From Phycisphaerae bacterium (GTDB lineage Bacteria; Planctomycetota; Phycisphaerae; UBA1845): a stretch of DNA of 64,000 nucleotides. The translations under genes and the position numbers were made by a program. The first letter of the stretch is position 1. Each line of letters begins with the position of its first letter. Shown here piece by piece: positions 53,340 through 61,510 of this stretch. The notes under the pieces are model-generated. The model saw only the letters and a program-made list of their open reading frames with translations, had not been told where the DNA came from and searched no databases. Location of the stretch: the NCBI GenBank assembly GCA_029260015.1, contig JAJDEB010000016.1:62001-126000 (forward strand). Direction: 5' to 3'.

Positions 53340-54557
53340 TCAGTCGTGGGCGACCACTCCGCGTGGGTTCGCCCAAAATCGCTGGCAGACTTCTGCGGCT
53401 CCGCCAACCGCCCGATCCTGCGTGATCACTTCACCCTCGACGACTTTCAGATTCCGAAGATCCCAATCCAGAACCATCGCCCGAAGCTGCTTGCACACGC
53501 CGTCACGCAACGCATGGTTGTCTTCAAACAAATATCCGCCCAGCACCAACACTTCCGGGTCGTAAGCTGCGACCACCATCGCCGCACCGAGCGCGATGTA
53601 ATTCATCTTTTTATGCAGCAGAGTCGAGAGCGGTTTTGAGTCGCCCTCTTTGTAATTTGCGAAGCACGCTTGGACGATTTCCTGCGAAGGCGAATGTTCA
53701 TCGATGGCTTTTTGAACGCTCTTGGGAATGTCCTTACGGTCGAGAGCTTTGACCGACGCAACGATACCCGGCCCGGATGCCACGGCTTCGAGGCAGCCCT
53801 TGTTCCCACATGGGCACTGACGACCCTCCGGATCGACCACAACGTGCCCCAACTCGCCTGCACGCTGCGTTGCACCCGCCAACGGATGACCGAGCTGCAC
53901 AAACCGTGCGCTGATGCCTTGACCCGCGCGGTAGTACGCCAGACTTGCAGCATCGCGACCGGCGCCCATCAATGACTCAGCCGCCGCATTCATCGCAGTG
54001 GCTGCCCCTTGAATGAGCACATTGGTTTCATATTTTTCAGTGAGAAGTTTGCCGAGCGGTTCGTTGTGCCACCGCAGTGACGCACAGGTCACGACGTTAC
54101 CGTGACGATCAACGGCACCGTTGATGCCCGCCCACAAACCGAGGATGTTCTTTAGGCCAAGATCAATTTGCGAAAGCAACCCGCGCAGCGCAAGATCGAT
54201 TTGCTCAAGAAGCATTTCGAGCGTGCGGTCCTCACCAAGAACAACCGTCGCGCGACCCATCGGATGACCGTCAGCCGCAACGAGCGCAAGATGCAACTCG
54301 TCGGCTGCGATGTCGATACCAGCAAAGCAACCGATCGAACGGTTGACTGCGAGGAGAATCGCCGGTCGCCCGCGCCCCTGACCCGATTGGCCAACTTTTT
54401 GAAGCCAGCCGGAAGCCATCAACCGCTGCGTCGCACCATTGACGGTGGACCGCTGCCGTCCAAGATGGTCGGCGAGCTTGTGTTGTGGTAACGGTCCAAG
54501 GCGATGAACCACTTGAAGAACCTGCCAATCCATGGGTCTAATCGTCGCAAAATTCAT
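53340..54557 (-). CDS. ROK-family transcriptional regulator (NagC-like)
   Basis: The 405-residue protein has an N-terminal winged helix (about 8-60, LPQHKLADHLGRQRSTVNGA) and a ROK domain with the zinc signature GELGHVVVDPEG then CPCGNKGCLEAV. The usual sugar-kinase segment around the catalytic Asp (E-N-D-A-N) reads QGAATAMN here, so the Asp is missing. This, with the helix-turn-helix, points to a repressor and not a kinase. NagC-type regulators sense amino-sugar phosphates; the NagB/PIG-L fusion downstream supports that. Palindromes directly upstream of its start (54559-54617) are probable operator sites. ATG chosen over a TTG twelve codons earlier. Confidence 0.9.
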   Translation of the reverse strand: MNFATIRPMDWQVLQVVHRLGPLPQHKLADHLGRQRSTVNGATQRLMASGWLQKVGQSGQGRGRPAILLAVNRSIGCFAGIDIAADELHLALVAADGHPMGRATVVLGEDRTLEMLLEQIDLALRGLLSQIDLGLKNILGLWAGINGAVDRHGNVVTCASLRWHNEPLGKLLTEKYETNVLIQGAATAMNAAAESLMGAGRDAASLAYYRAGQGISARFVQLGHPLAGATQRAGELGHVVVDPEGRQCPCGNKGCLEAVASGPGIVASVKALDRKDIPKSVQKAIDEHSPSQEIVQACFANYKEGDSKPLSTLLHKKMNYIALGAAMVVAAYDPEVLVLGGYLFEDNHALRDGVCKQLRAMVLDWDLRNLKVVEGEVITQDRAVGGAAEVCQRFWANPRGVVAHD

Positions 54558-54558
54558 A

Positions 54559-54656
54559 AGATCGGAATCCGTATCTATTTCCGATCTCCACAAAGTCCAT
54601 CCTAGTAATGTACTAGCGGAGATTCAACGGTAGAGATACAATTAAATTCAGTCAAA
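54559..54656 (-). promoter_or_regulatory. Promoter and two palindromes upstream of the ROK gene
   Basis: On the minus strand TTGACT (54651-54656) and TACCGT (54628-54633) are 17 bases apart, a plausible promoter. Between it and the ATG lie two perfect palindromes: CTAGTA-3-TACTAG (54603-54617), near the expected transcription start, and AGATCGGAA-11-TTCCGATCT (54559-54587), ending two bases before the start codon. They may be autoregulatory operators; the second could also be a leader hairpin over the start. Confidence 0.5.
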
Positions 54657-54834
54657 GTATTAAATTCACGTTCGCGGTGTTTTGGCTTGATCGGTGGGTG
54701 ACGGCTTGGAGAATTGTCTGGGAGCCGTTCATTGGCACCGCCAAAGCCAGAATATATTGTCATTTCGGCCCTAATCAGTATTTGCAGGCCGTATTCTAGC
54801 ACAAAATGCACCCGTAGTAGATGGGGAACCGACT

Positions 54835-57267
54835 GTGAACCTTGCACTTAACTCAATTCGGCAACCGGGAATGGTCCTCAAATTGATGATGGGCGCTGTA
54901 TGGCTATGCCAAGCCGGCTGTCATAGGGAATCTGCCCCAGACGCCCCCATTGTCGGCGATGTTGAAAAATCCTTGTCATGTATCGATCTCGAATGGGCAA
55001 AGAGCCGGCCTCTCTACACGTTCTCAGAAAACGAGGTTGGTCGCTACATCAAAGACGTGAAGTCAACGCACCCGGGATTGACCGATCGCGTGATCCATCT
55101 CGCCCGAAAAAACATCGGTCAGCCGTACGATCTCTACCTGTTGGGCGAGTACCCCTTTGAAACGTTTGATCCCGACCCGATGTATTGCCTCACTCGCAGC
55201 GATTGCTTGACGTTTTGCGAACACATCTACGCGATGGCGATTGCAAGAGATTTCCCGTCGTTCGTGCAGACGTTGCAACGCCTTCGCTATAAAGACGGAC
55301 GCATCGGAATGATCACGCGTAATCACTACACCGTTGCTGATTGGAATCGTAACAACGTCGGTTTGTTTGTTGACCTGACCACCACGCTTGGCGAAGGCAA
55401 AGTCCATGTGCCGCTGACTCAGGTGTGTCGTCGAGCGCCCTTCCTCAAGAAATTCGGCATCGGTCAAGACATCGCCGACGAACCAATCACTGACGCATAC
55501 ATTCCCAGGGAGCGCGTTCCCGAAATTTTGACAGAGTTGCGCAATGGCGATTTCGTCAACATCGTGCGCGGCAGCGAAAAGTCGCAATGGGTTGGACACA
55601 CCGGATTGGTTGCGATTGGTGACGATGCCACGGTGAATTTCCTGCACTCAGCCAGACCGGCTGTTCGCGAGCAAGAGTTGGTCGATTATCTTAGCGGCGA
55701 CAAAGAATGCGTCGGCATTCGTTTCATGCGATTGCGCGGTGATGCGGAATCACTCATCAATAAGCTGCTGAAAGATGACGGTGTCACAGACGTCACCGCA
55801 TCGGCACTACAAGCCGCCCGCGACCTCGAGCAGTCGAAACTGATCTCCTCAATACGCCAACCATCGCTGACCTGGATTCAAGCGCAGCGTCTTCAAGGCT
55901 TTCGGTTGGAAGTTGATTCAGAATCCAATCAAACGCTTCAGATTGAACTCGAACGCATCGACCGCGATGTGCGAAATTCCCTTCAGATCAAGGCTGAAGA
56001 TCGGTCATTCGGCCTGCTGACGCTCAACGACCAGCGGCTTGCGATGCTCGATCCGGATCGCATGTACTACGCAGCCAGCGTCCCGAAGATAGCCATCCTG
56101 CTGGCGTACTTTGAAACAAACCCAGATGCCGCGACGGACCTCCCCGACGACGTTCGCGACGAGCTGGGCCGGATGATCAAACTTTCGGATAACGAATTGG
56201 CTGCGAAGTACGGAAAGCTGATCGGCATCGAAAAGATACAAGAGGTTCTTCAGTCGAAACGATACCAATTCTACGACAAAAAACGCAGCGCCGGTTTGTG
56301 GTACGGCAAACACTATGGTCAGCCGTCACCTCGGATGGGCGATCCCATCCATGATCATTCGCACGGCGCAACGGTGCGGCAGGCACTGCGTTTCTATTTG
56401 CTCATGGAACAAAAGAAACTAGTAAGCGGTAAGGCGTCAGTCACGATGATGGAGATCTTCGCGTCCGATCAGTTGAAGCATGGTCAATCAAAGTTCGTCA
56501 AAGGTTTGTCAGAACGCGCGGACTCGATTCTGCGCAAGAGCGGAACTTGGCGCGATTGGCATCTGGACACCGCCCGCGTTCGACATGGCGATCAATTCTA
56601 TCTCATCGCTGGAATGACCCATCACCCGAAAGGGGCAGAGTATCTTTCCGAGATGGCCGCCCGCGTCGATGCTTTGGTTTGCGGCAATCAAACAGCTAAG
56701 GTTGCGAGCGCTTCTGATTCCGAGTTGGTCAACGTCGCAGATGCTGTTCCGGGCGTCGTCCTCGATCTGCGATACGCAACGGAGAATAACTTCACGGGCG
56801 AGCAGTTGTATCCGAAAGCAATTTGCCTGCTGCGATCGAGCGCTGCGGCTCGGTTGGCACGCGTTCAAAAGAGTCTTGAGGAACGCGGATTGGGTTTGAA
56901 GATCTATGACGGGTATCGACCGCTGTCCGTGCAGAAAAAAATGTGGGAACTGGTGCCCGATCCGCGGTATGTCGCCGACCCGAATGAAGGATCGCGACAC
57001 AATCGAGGGTGTGCTGTCGATGTGACGCTGGTGGACGCCGACGGAAATGAATTGGAAATGCCCACCGGATACGACGACTTTTCCGAAGCGGCCCACCAGG
57101 ATTATCAGGGCGGAACGCCAACATCTCGCCGCAATCGCAATCTATTGAAACAGGCGATGGAAGCCGAGGGTTTTTTGGCGCTGGATACGGAGTGGTGGCA
57201 TTTCGACGCACCGGATTGGCGCGACTTTCCCATTCTCGATAGGGCGCTCAACAGCGTGGGGAATTAA
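54835..57267 (+). CDS. Three-domain peptidoglycan-active lipoprotein (DUF1460 + beta-lactamase-like + VanX-like)
   Basis: The 810-residue protein starts at GTG and has a lipobox (LCQAGC, Cys29). Domain 1 (about 60-300) is NlpC/P60-like DUF1460, with Cys124 in RSDCLTFCEH and His255 in WVGHTGLV. Domain 2 (about 380-615) is a class A beta-lactamase/PBP fold, with S415-V-P-K418, S451-D-N453 and K568-S-G-T571. Domain 3 (about 625-805) is a VanX/DdpX-type D-Ala-D-Ala dipeptidase, with DLRYATENNFTG, YDGYRPLSVQKKMW, SRHNRGCAVDV (His722, Asp729) and EWWHFD (Glu786, His789). All three carry plausible active-site residues. It probably trims or recycles cell-wall peptides in the periplasm. No van-type regulator lies nearby. 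Confidence 0.88.
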   Translation: MNLALNSIRQPGMVLKLMMGAVWLCQAGCHRESAPDAPIVGDVEKSLSCIDLEWAKSRPLYTFSENEVGRYIKDVKSTHPGLTDRVIHLARKNIGQPYDLYLLGEYPFETFDPDPMYCLTRSDCLTFCEHIYAMAIARDFPSFVQTLQRLRYKDGRIGMITRNHYTVADWNRNNVGLFVDLTTTLGEGKVHVPLTQVCRRAPFLKKFGIGQDIADEPITDAYIPRERVPEILTELRNGDFVNIVRGSEKSQWVGHTGLVAIGDDATVNFLHSARPAVREQELVDYLSGDKECVGIRFMRLRGDAESLINKLLKDDGVTDVTASALQAARDLEQSKLISSIRQPSLTWIQAQRLQGFRLEVDSESNQTLQIELERIDRDVRNSLQIKAEDRSFGLLTLNDQRLAMLDPDRMYYAASVPKIAILLAYFETNPDAATDLPDDVRDELGRMIKLSDNELAAKYGKLIGIEKIQEVLQSKRYQFYDKKRSAGLWYGKHYGQPSPRMGDPIHDHSHGATVRQALRFYLLMEQKKLVSGKASVTMMEIFASDQLKHGQSKFVKGLSERADSILRKSGTWRDWHLDTARVRHGDQFYLIAGMTHHPKGAEYLSEMAARVDALVCGNQTAKVASASDSELVNVADAVPGVVLDLRYATENNFTGEQLYPKAICLLRSSAAARLARVQKSLEERGLGLKIYDGYRPLSVQKKMWELVPDPRYVADPNEGSRHNRGCAVDVTLVDADGNELEMPTGYDDFSEAAHQDYQGGTPTSRRNRNLLKQAMEAEGFLALDTEWWHFDAPDWRDFPILDRALNSVGN

Positions 57268-57366
57268 CCGCAAACGTTACAGCGAAGACGTGACGTCCAC
57301 TTGGTTTCGCGTACAATCGTGGCGTTGCAGTTGGGCATTTGGAAAACGAAACAGGAGCAGTGAAGC

Positions 57367-57522
57367 ATGCGTTTTAGAAGAACCCGACTTTGGATTGCAG
57401 GTGTCGTCGCGTTTGCGTTTGGTTTTCCGCTGAGCGAAAAAGCGTTCGCCGGTTTTTTTAACGTGGTCGATGGGTCGATTGGCTTGGGACTGGCGATCGC
57501 GGACTCTGCCGGTGACAGCTAG
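57367..57522 (+). CDS. Small exported peptide (51 aa)
   Basis: ATG with AGGAG nine bases upstream opens a 51-codon frame: RFRRTRLWIAGVVAFAFGF (signal peptide), SEKAFA (likely cleavage), then FFNVVDGSIGLGLAIADSAGDS. The mature part would be about 23 residues, Gly-rich and amphipathic. It follows the three-domain lipoprotein gene by about 100 bases and converges with the acyltransferase gene (12 bases apart). I know no homologue; its pattern recalls the short lipoproteins at 60057 and 60555. Confidence 0.55.
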   Translation: MRFRRTRLWIAGVVAFAFGFPLSEKAFAGFFNVVDGSIGLGLAIADSAGDS

Positions 57523-57534
57523 ACTTGCATACAA

Positions 57535-58551
57535 CTAATTCTCGTCCGTATCAGACGTAGACTGAGCATCTTCGGTAACTTGGCGGGCATGATCTTCACC
57601 CCAGCGTGCGTACCCCCATAAATACTGCGTGGGGTCACGCAGGATTAACCGCTCGATGCCGATCATGTATCGACGGGTCACCCATTCGACTGGGTTCGGT
57701 TCATCCTTCCAATCATCCGGTACGATCGTATCTTCGACATCAAACTCGAATCGAAAGTCCGCGCCCACCCGGCGCAGGCCAGCCACCACAACTTCAGCGT
57801 TGTGCCGGCATGCCAGCAATCCCACCGACGACAATGCCCGCGTGGGAATCCCTAAGAATTCAACTTCGATACCGCGTTTGGATGCGTGATGATCCGCGAC
57901 CAAAGCGACCGATCCACCACATTCGAGAACACTTTCCAATCGAGTGGCAGCAAGTTGCACGGGTATCAAATCGCATCCACTCTGCGATCGAACGCGTTTG
58001 CGGTACGCATCAAAGCCGGCATTCGCGTGCGGCAGATACACGGCAGTGGATTTGACGCCATTGTAACCCAGGAAAATCGGCAGCATGTCGAATGATCCAT
58101 AATAACCGGTGACCAGAATAACCGGACGACACTGCTCCTGGGCGGCTAACATCCGACTCAGAAATGGTTCGGGCAACTTGCCACCGCAGCGTTCAAAGTT
58201 GTTTTGATTCAAGCTGTGTGCAGCAAGCATCAAGTCGGTCAGATTACGTGAGCGGTGGATGAAGGACTCCCGGGCGATCGATGGGATTGCGCTTTCGTCT
58301 ACCGTGCCTGCGAGGGCGACGGCACACTGCGCTTCACTGCGTTCCTTTAGAGGCAACAACAACCCATACATGATCCGCGCACCGACGCCGGTGATCCAGT
58401 AGGAAATCTTCGGCCCCAAAACGGCAAATGCAATCCCCAGACACCTCCGATGCAAGTTGCCAAGCGCAAGAATAAATCGAACCGCAGGCTTTGCAGAAGC
58501 GGTGACGACATCGTCATTGACCTTGGGTTTTTGGGTGGCGTCTTGCTGCAT
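57535..58551 (-). CDS. LpxL/HtrB-like lysophospholipid acyltransferase with altered active site
   Basis: The 338-residue protein fits the lipid A late-acyltransferase family: a membrane-proximal N-terminus, then PVILVTGYYGSFDMLPIF, ADHHASKRGIEVEFLGIPTRA and LLACRHNAEVVVAGLRRVG. The family's HX4(D/E) dyad is altered. The acidic residue (Asp155) is present, but the His position is Tyr150. It may therefore be inactive, bind lipid only, or use another base. Such enzymes transfer acyl chains to lipid A or related glycolipids at the inner membrane. It starts at ATG, divergent from the hydrolase gene 81 bases away. Confidence 0.8.
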   Translation of the reverse strand: MQQDATQKPKVNDDVVTASAKPAVRFILALGNLHRRCLGIAFAVLGPKISYWITGVGARIMYGLLLPLKERSEAQCAVALAGTVDESAIPSIARESFIHRSRNLTDLMLAAHSLNQNNFERCGGKLPEPFLSRMLAAQEQCRPVILVTGYYGSFDMLPIFLGYNGVKSTAVYLPHANAGFDAYRKRVRSQSGCDLIPVQLAATRLESVLECGGSVALVADHHASKRGIEVEFLGIPTRALSSVGLLACRHNAEVVVAGLRRVGADFRFEFDVEDTIVPDDWKDEPNPVEWVTRRYMIGIERLILRDPTQYLWGYARWGEDHARQVTEDAQSTSDTDEN

Positions 58552-58632
58552 GGTCGGATTCGGATTTCGGGCAGGATTCTATGCTCACGGTCGCGACTTT
58601 ACGGCAACGCCGATCGCGCGTACAACCGAAGT

Positions 58633-59502
58633 ATGTTACAGCTTGGCCATTGGCAATTCGAGTCTGTCATCAATGGTACGATTCGCCTGGACGGCGGGGC
58701 GATGTTCGGCGTGGTTCCGAAGGTGCTTTGGTCCAACTCGCAAAACATCGATTTGAAGAATCGTATCTTGCTGGCTACGCGAACATTGATCGCCCGCCAC
58801 ATCCCCAGTCAGCGTATCGTTCTGGTGGATACGGGTACGGGCTCAAAATGGAGCGATGATGACGCCGAGCGATATGGGATCGAGTCGAATCCGGAGGCGA
58901 TCGATCAGGCACTTGCGGCCATGGGTACGGACGCCGACGCTGTCACCGACGTCATAGCGACGCACCTGCACTTCGACCATTGCGGGGGAATGTCCGAATG
59001 GGACAAGGCTCCCGGTGGACAACTGAGTGTTCGGTTCGCCAACGCGCGACATTGGGTTCATCGTGAACATTTCCAGCACGCTTGCGCACCGACCTTGCGC
59101 GACCGGGCGTCATTTCTGCCGGTTGATTTCAAATGGCTGGATGAGGACCCGCGTGCTGAATTCGTCGAGGGAGATCAGCCGACCAGCGACATTCCCGACC
59201 TGACGTTTGAGCTGTCACACGGACACACGCCGTATCAACTGCTACCGGTTTTCGAATTGGGAAACGGGTCAGAGTTATTCTTCGTTGGTGATATGGCGCC
59301 AACCGGGGCTCACATTCTTCCTGCCTGGGTCATGGCCTATGACCTTTTTCCACTTAAATCCGTGGATGAACGGGTGGCGCTTGCGAATCGCTGCAAAGAA
59401 CGCGGTACGATTGTTGCGTTCCCACATGATGTCAAACGTGGCATCGTGCGATTGGACGTCTCAGGAAAGAAACCCCGAATTGGCGAGGTGTTGTGCCCAT
59501 GA
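58633..59502 (+). CDS. Metallo-beta-lactamase-fold hydrolase
   Basis: The 289-residue protein has the zinc motif HLHFDHCGG, a second conserved His after it (VHREHFQH), ELSHGHTPYQLLP, FFVGDMAPTG and a C-terminal VAFPHDVKRG, in the order of the lactonase/YtnP-like branch. Two zinc ions should be bound. The opening LQLGHWQFESVINGTIRLDGGAMFG is typical. Substrates in this branch include homoserine lactones and other esters; the true one is unknown. I place the start at the ATG that begins this motif and not 61 codons earlier. Its stop overlaps the start of the next gene by four bases. Confidence 0.88.
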   Translation: MLQLGHWQFESVINGTIRLDGGAMFGVVPKVLWSNSQNIDLKNRILLATRTLIARHIPSQRIVLVDTGTGSKWSDDDAERYGIESNPEAIDQALAAMGTDADAVTDVIATHLHFDHCGGMSEWDKAPGGQLSVRFANARHWVHREHFQHACAPTLRDRASFLPVDFKWLDEDPRAEFVEGDQPTSDIPDLTFELSHGHTPYQLLPVFELGNGSELFFVGDMAPTGAHILPAWVMAYDLFPLKSVDERVALANRCKERGTIVAFPHDVKRGIVRLDVSGKKPRIGEVLCP

Positions 59503-59888
59503 TTCGAATGTTGATGGCATGCGGTTTGTTGCTGCTGAGCGGATGTAGCCAGATACCCTGGCGGCCCGACTTGGGCGGAGCGCTGCGTCAGGCGTCGCGA
59601 ACCAATCGACTGGTTTTCGTGGCGTACTGGTCCACGTTTGATTCACAATGCCAGGAGATGGAGCGCGATGTTTTCTCGGTTCCAGAGGTGCGCGAAACGT
59701 TGGCTGACACGATCCCGGTTCGCATCGCGTCCTGGTCGAATCAGAAGTTCGCTGAAAGCTACGGAATCACCAAGGTGCCATCGTTCGTCGTGCTCGGACC
59801 GGATGGACGCGTGCTGCGTATCCTTCAGGGATTCGTTGAAGAAGGGCGGCTTCGCGGAATGGTCCAAGCCGCCAAACTCAATCAATAA
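59499..59888 (+). CDS. Thioredoxin-like lipoprotein lacking CxxC
   Basis: The 129-residue protein starts at an ATG overlapping the stop of the hydrolase gene (ATGA). It has a lipobox (LLLSGC) and a thioredoxin-like fold: VFVAYWSTFDSQCQEMERDVF, VRIASWSNQKFAESYGITKVPSFVVLGPDGRVL (quoted in part), with the cis-Pro in KVPSFVV. The usual WCxxC is replaced by WSTFDSQC, leaving one Cys. It is therefore not a normal disulfide oxidoreductase; a chaperone-like or single-Cys role is possible. Translational coupling suggests a joint function with the hydrolase. Confidence 0.85.
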   Translation: MIRMLMACGLLLLSGCSQIPWRPDLGGALRQASRTNRLVFVAYWSTFDSQCQEMERDVFSVPEVRETLADTIPVRIASWSNQKFAESYGITKVPSFVVLGPDGRVLRILQGFVEEGRLRGMVQAAKLNQ

Positions 59889-59995
59889 ACCGCCATCCCC
59901 CCAAGCACCCAGGAAGCAATGCCCCAAAGGTCTTGCACCAAATTCAACGCAAGCGCTACGCGCGATCGAAAATGAGCTCGGCAATTGTAAAACGA

Positions 59996-60035
59996 AAAGA
60001 GTGGGCAAAGACGCGAACGTCTCTACCCACTCTTT
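59996..60035 (-). terminator. Intrinsic terminator, probably bidirectional
   Basis: AAAGAGTGGG (59996-60005) pairs perfectly with CCCACTCTTT (60026-60035); an inner AGACG/CGTCT stem continues it. Read leftward the stem is followed by TCTTTTCGTTTT, so it ends the small lipoprotein gene that stops at 60057. It can also serve the rightward thioredoxin-like gene. Confidence 0.75.
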
Positions 60036-60056
60036 AATTTACTTCTTGGTTACGGC

Positions 60057-60278
60057 TTACGGATTGGCTGCAGTGGCGCCGTCTTCGAAGAGGTCGAAGA
60101 TTCCGTCGTTGTCGGTCAGGAATTCACCGGCAACGTAGGGAACGAGTCCACCAACGAAGCTACCAACCCACTTGCCGAGTCCACCGAGGTTGCCAAAGCT
60201 GCAACCAGCTGAGTGAAAGCAGGTGCCGAGTACGGCGACCATTGCCGCACATTTCATGGCTTTGTTTGTCTTCTTCAT
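60057..60278 (-). CDS. Small lipoprotein with FEDGAT tail, paralogue 1
   Basis: The 73-residue protein has a lipoprotein signal (MKKTNKAMKCAAMVAVLG, lipobox HSAGC) and a short mature part: FGNLGGLGKWVGSFVGG, then VAGEFLTDNDGIFDLFEDGA and a final ATAANP. GGAG nine bases upstream selects the second of two nearby ATGs. The last 20 residues are nearly identical to those of the paralogue at 60555. Gly-rich amphipathic helix plus acidic tail; function unknown. A strong terminator follows. Confidence 0.78.
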   Translation of the reverse strand: MKKTNKAMKCAAMVAVLGTCFHSAGCSFGNLGGLGKWVGSFVGGLVPYVAGEFLTDNDGIFDLFEDGATAANP

Positions 60279-60554
60279 GTCCATAGTCTCCAATTCAAGA
60301 AACAACATCAAAACGTTTTGATTCTTTTAAACCAGGTCACTGCCCGCGATTCATTCATGAATCTTTTGTTCAAGGCAATAACCAACCAATAAACAGCCTG
60401 TCAAAAAACTCTATCTCAATACGCCACAGCCGCTGCCGACCCTCGTCCCTGTTGCGGTTTACTTATTAACAGGATGATGCCGGCAAATACTTCCAACAAG
60501 ACTGTGGGTTCAGTGCCAACTGAGTTCCATGGGTAAACTAAGATCCATGGGCAT

Positions 60555-60752
60555 CTATGGGTTGATCGTCGTCGCCCCGTCCTCAAACAGATCGAAGACA
60601 GTATCGTTATCGACCAAGAACTCAATAGCAGTATGCGTCACCGCCGCCTCGAGAGTTCTCTTGAAAAAATCGACGCTCAAACAACCATTAAAAGTCAACG
60701 TCGATCCCAACAATGTCACCGCGATCACAGACCGCTTGATATTCTTTTTCAT
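60555..60752 (-). CDS. Small lipoprotein with FEDGAT tail, paralogue 2
   Basis: The 65-residue protein starts at an ATG with GAGG nine bases upstream. It has a lipoprotein signal (MKKNIKRSVIAVTLLG, lipobox TFNGC) and ends IEFLVDNDTVFDLFEDGA then TTINP. The tail matches paralogue 1 (F-L-x-D-N-D-x-x-F-D-L-F-E-D-G-A-T) while the middle differs, so the C-terminal motif is what selection keeps. The gap between the two genes is 276 bases, each with its own ribosome-binding site. Function unknown. Confidence 0.75.
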   Translation of the reverse strand: MKKNIKRSVIAVTLLGSTLTFNGCLSVDFFKRTLEAAVTHTAIEFLVDNDTVFDLFEDGATTINP

Positions 60753-61510
60753 TTTGCAAAGCCTCGTCGAAAAAAACTGCTTTTCGATGTGCCCCGAGTA
60801 CTGCGGACATTTTGCTGCATTGCTCAAACATACTTGCTTGCAGCCGAAGTCCGAAGTAATTCCAACCGGGCAGTTTCAATTTCGCGTTTTGTATTCTCGC
60901 GACTTCATTGATCGAACTTGAGCAACGGCTTACTTTTCAACTTGCTACGATTTATAAGCCGAATAGCCCTTACCCACGGGATGCAACCGACTGAATTTGA
61001 CCGCGTGTCAATTCGTTTGGTTCCGTGAATATCCGTCCAATTGCCCTTGGACAAAATCAGTTGGGCTACCGCGCCGCAGACCCATCTGAAAGCGACCGTT
61101 ACTCTTCGGTCGACTCGGGCGATCATTATGGCAATCCCGTTTTACGCTGCAACCCCAAAAATCGCCTGGAGCCGAGATTTTTTTGACCCATGCCTAATAC
61201 GTCTCAAAGGCTATTGAGCCCGCCACATGAAAGCAAGGTATCGGTATGCAACCCTACAGAGCATTAGCGTTTAGCGTAATTTTCGACAATCCATGCTGGT
61301 TTCATTGCCAATCGATGGGCCCAAAGTGTATCTGGGGTATTTGTGCTGAATGGATAACACAAACTGCTGTTTGTTATACTGCAAAGTCGGTTTATCAAAA
61401 TGTGTCCACCATCTTTGCTCCGATGTGAATTCCCGATCTCAGGCTGTTCTTTCTCGACGATCATTACATAGAAATGACAGGAATTCCGAGTGGCGCGGTG
61501 GAATTTCACA
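60753..61510. other. Intergenic region without a supported gene
   Basis: This 758-base stretch separates the small lipoprotein and TrkH genes, both leftward. A 60-codon rightward frame at 61246 has AAGG eight bases upstream but a Cys/Trp-rich, unfamiliar product; leftward frames are no better. The base composition is more AT-rich than the neighbouring genes. Promoter signals for the 60752 gene should lie here, but I cannot define them. Confidence 0.45.

Noticed and set aside
61246-61428. 60-codon frame with AAGG upstream
   Set aside because: The product is rich in Cys and Trp with no signal or domain pattern; one weak start signal is not enough in an AT-rich gap.
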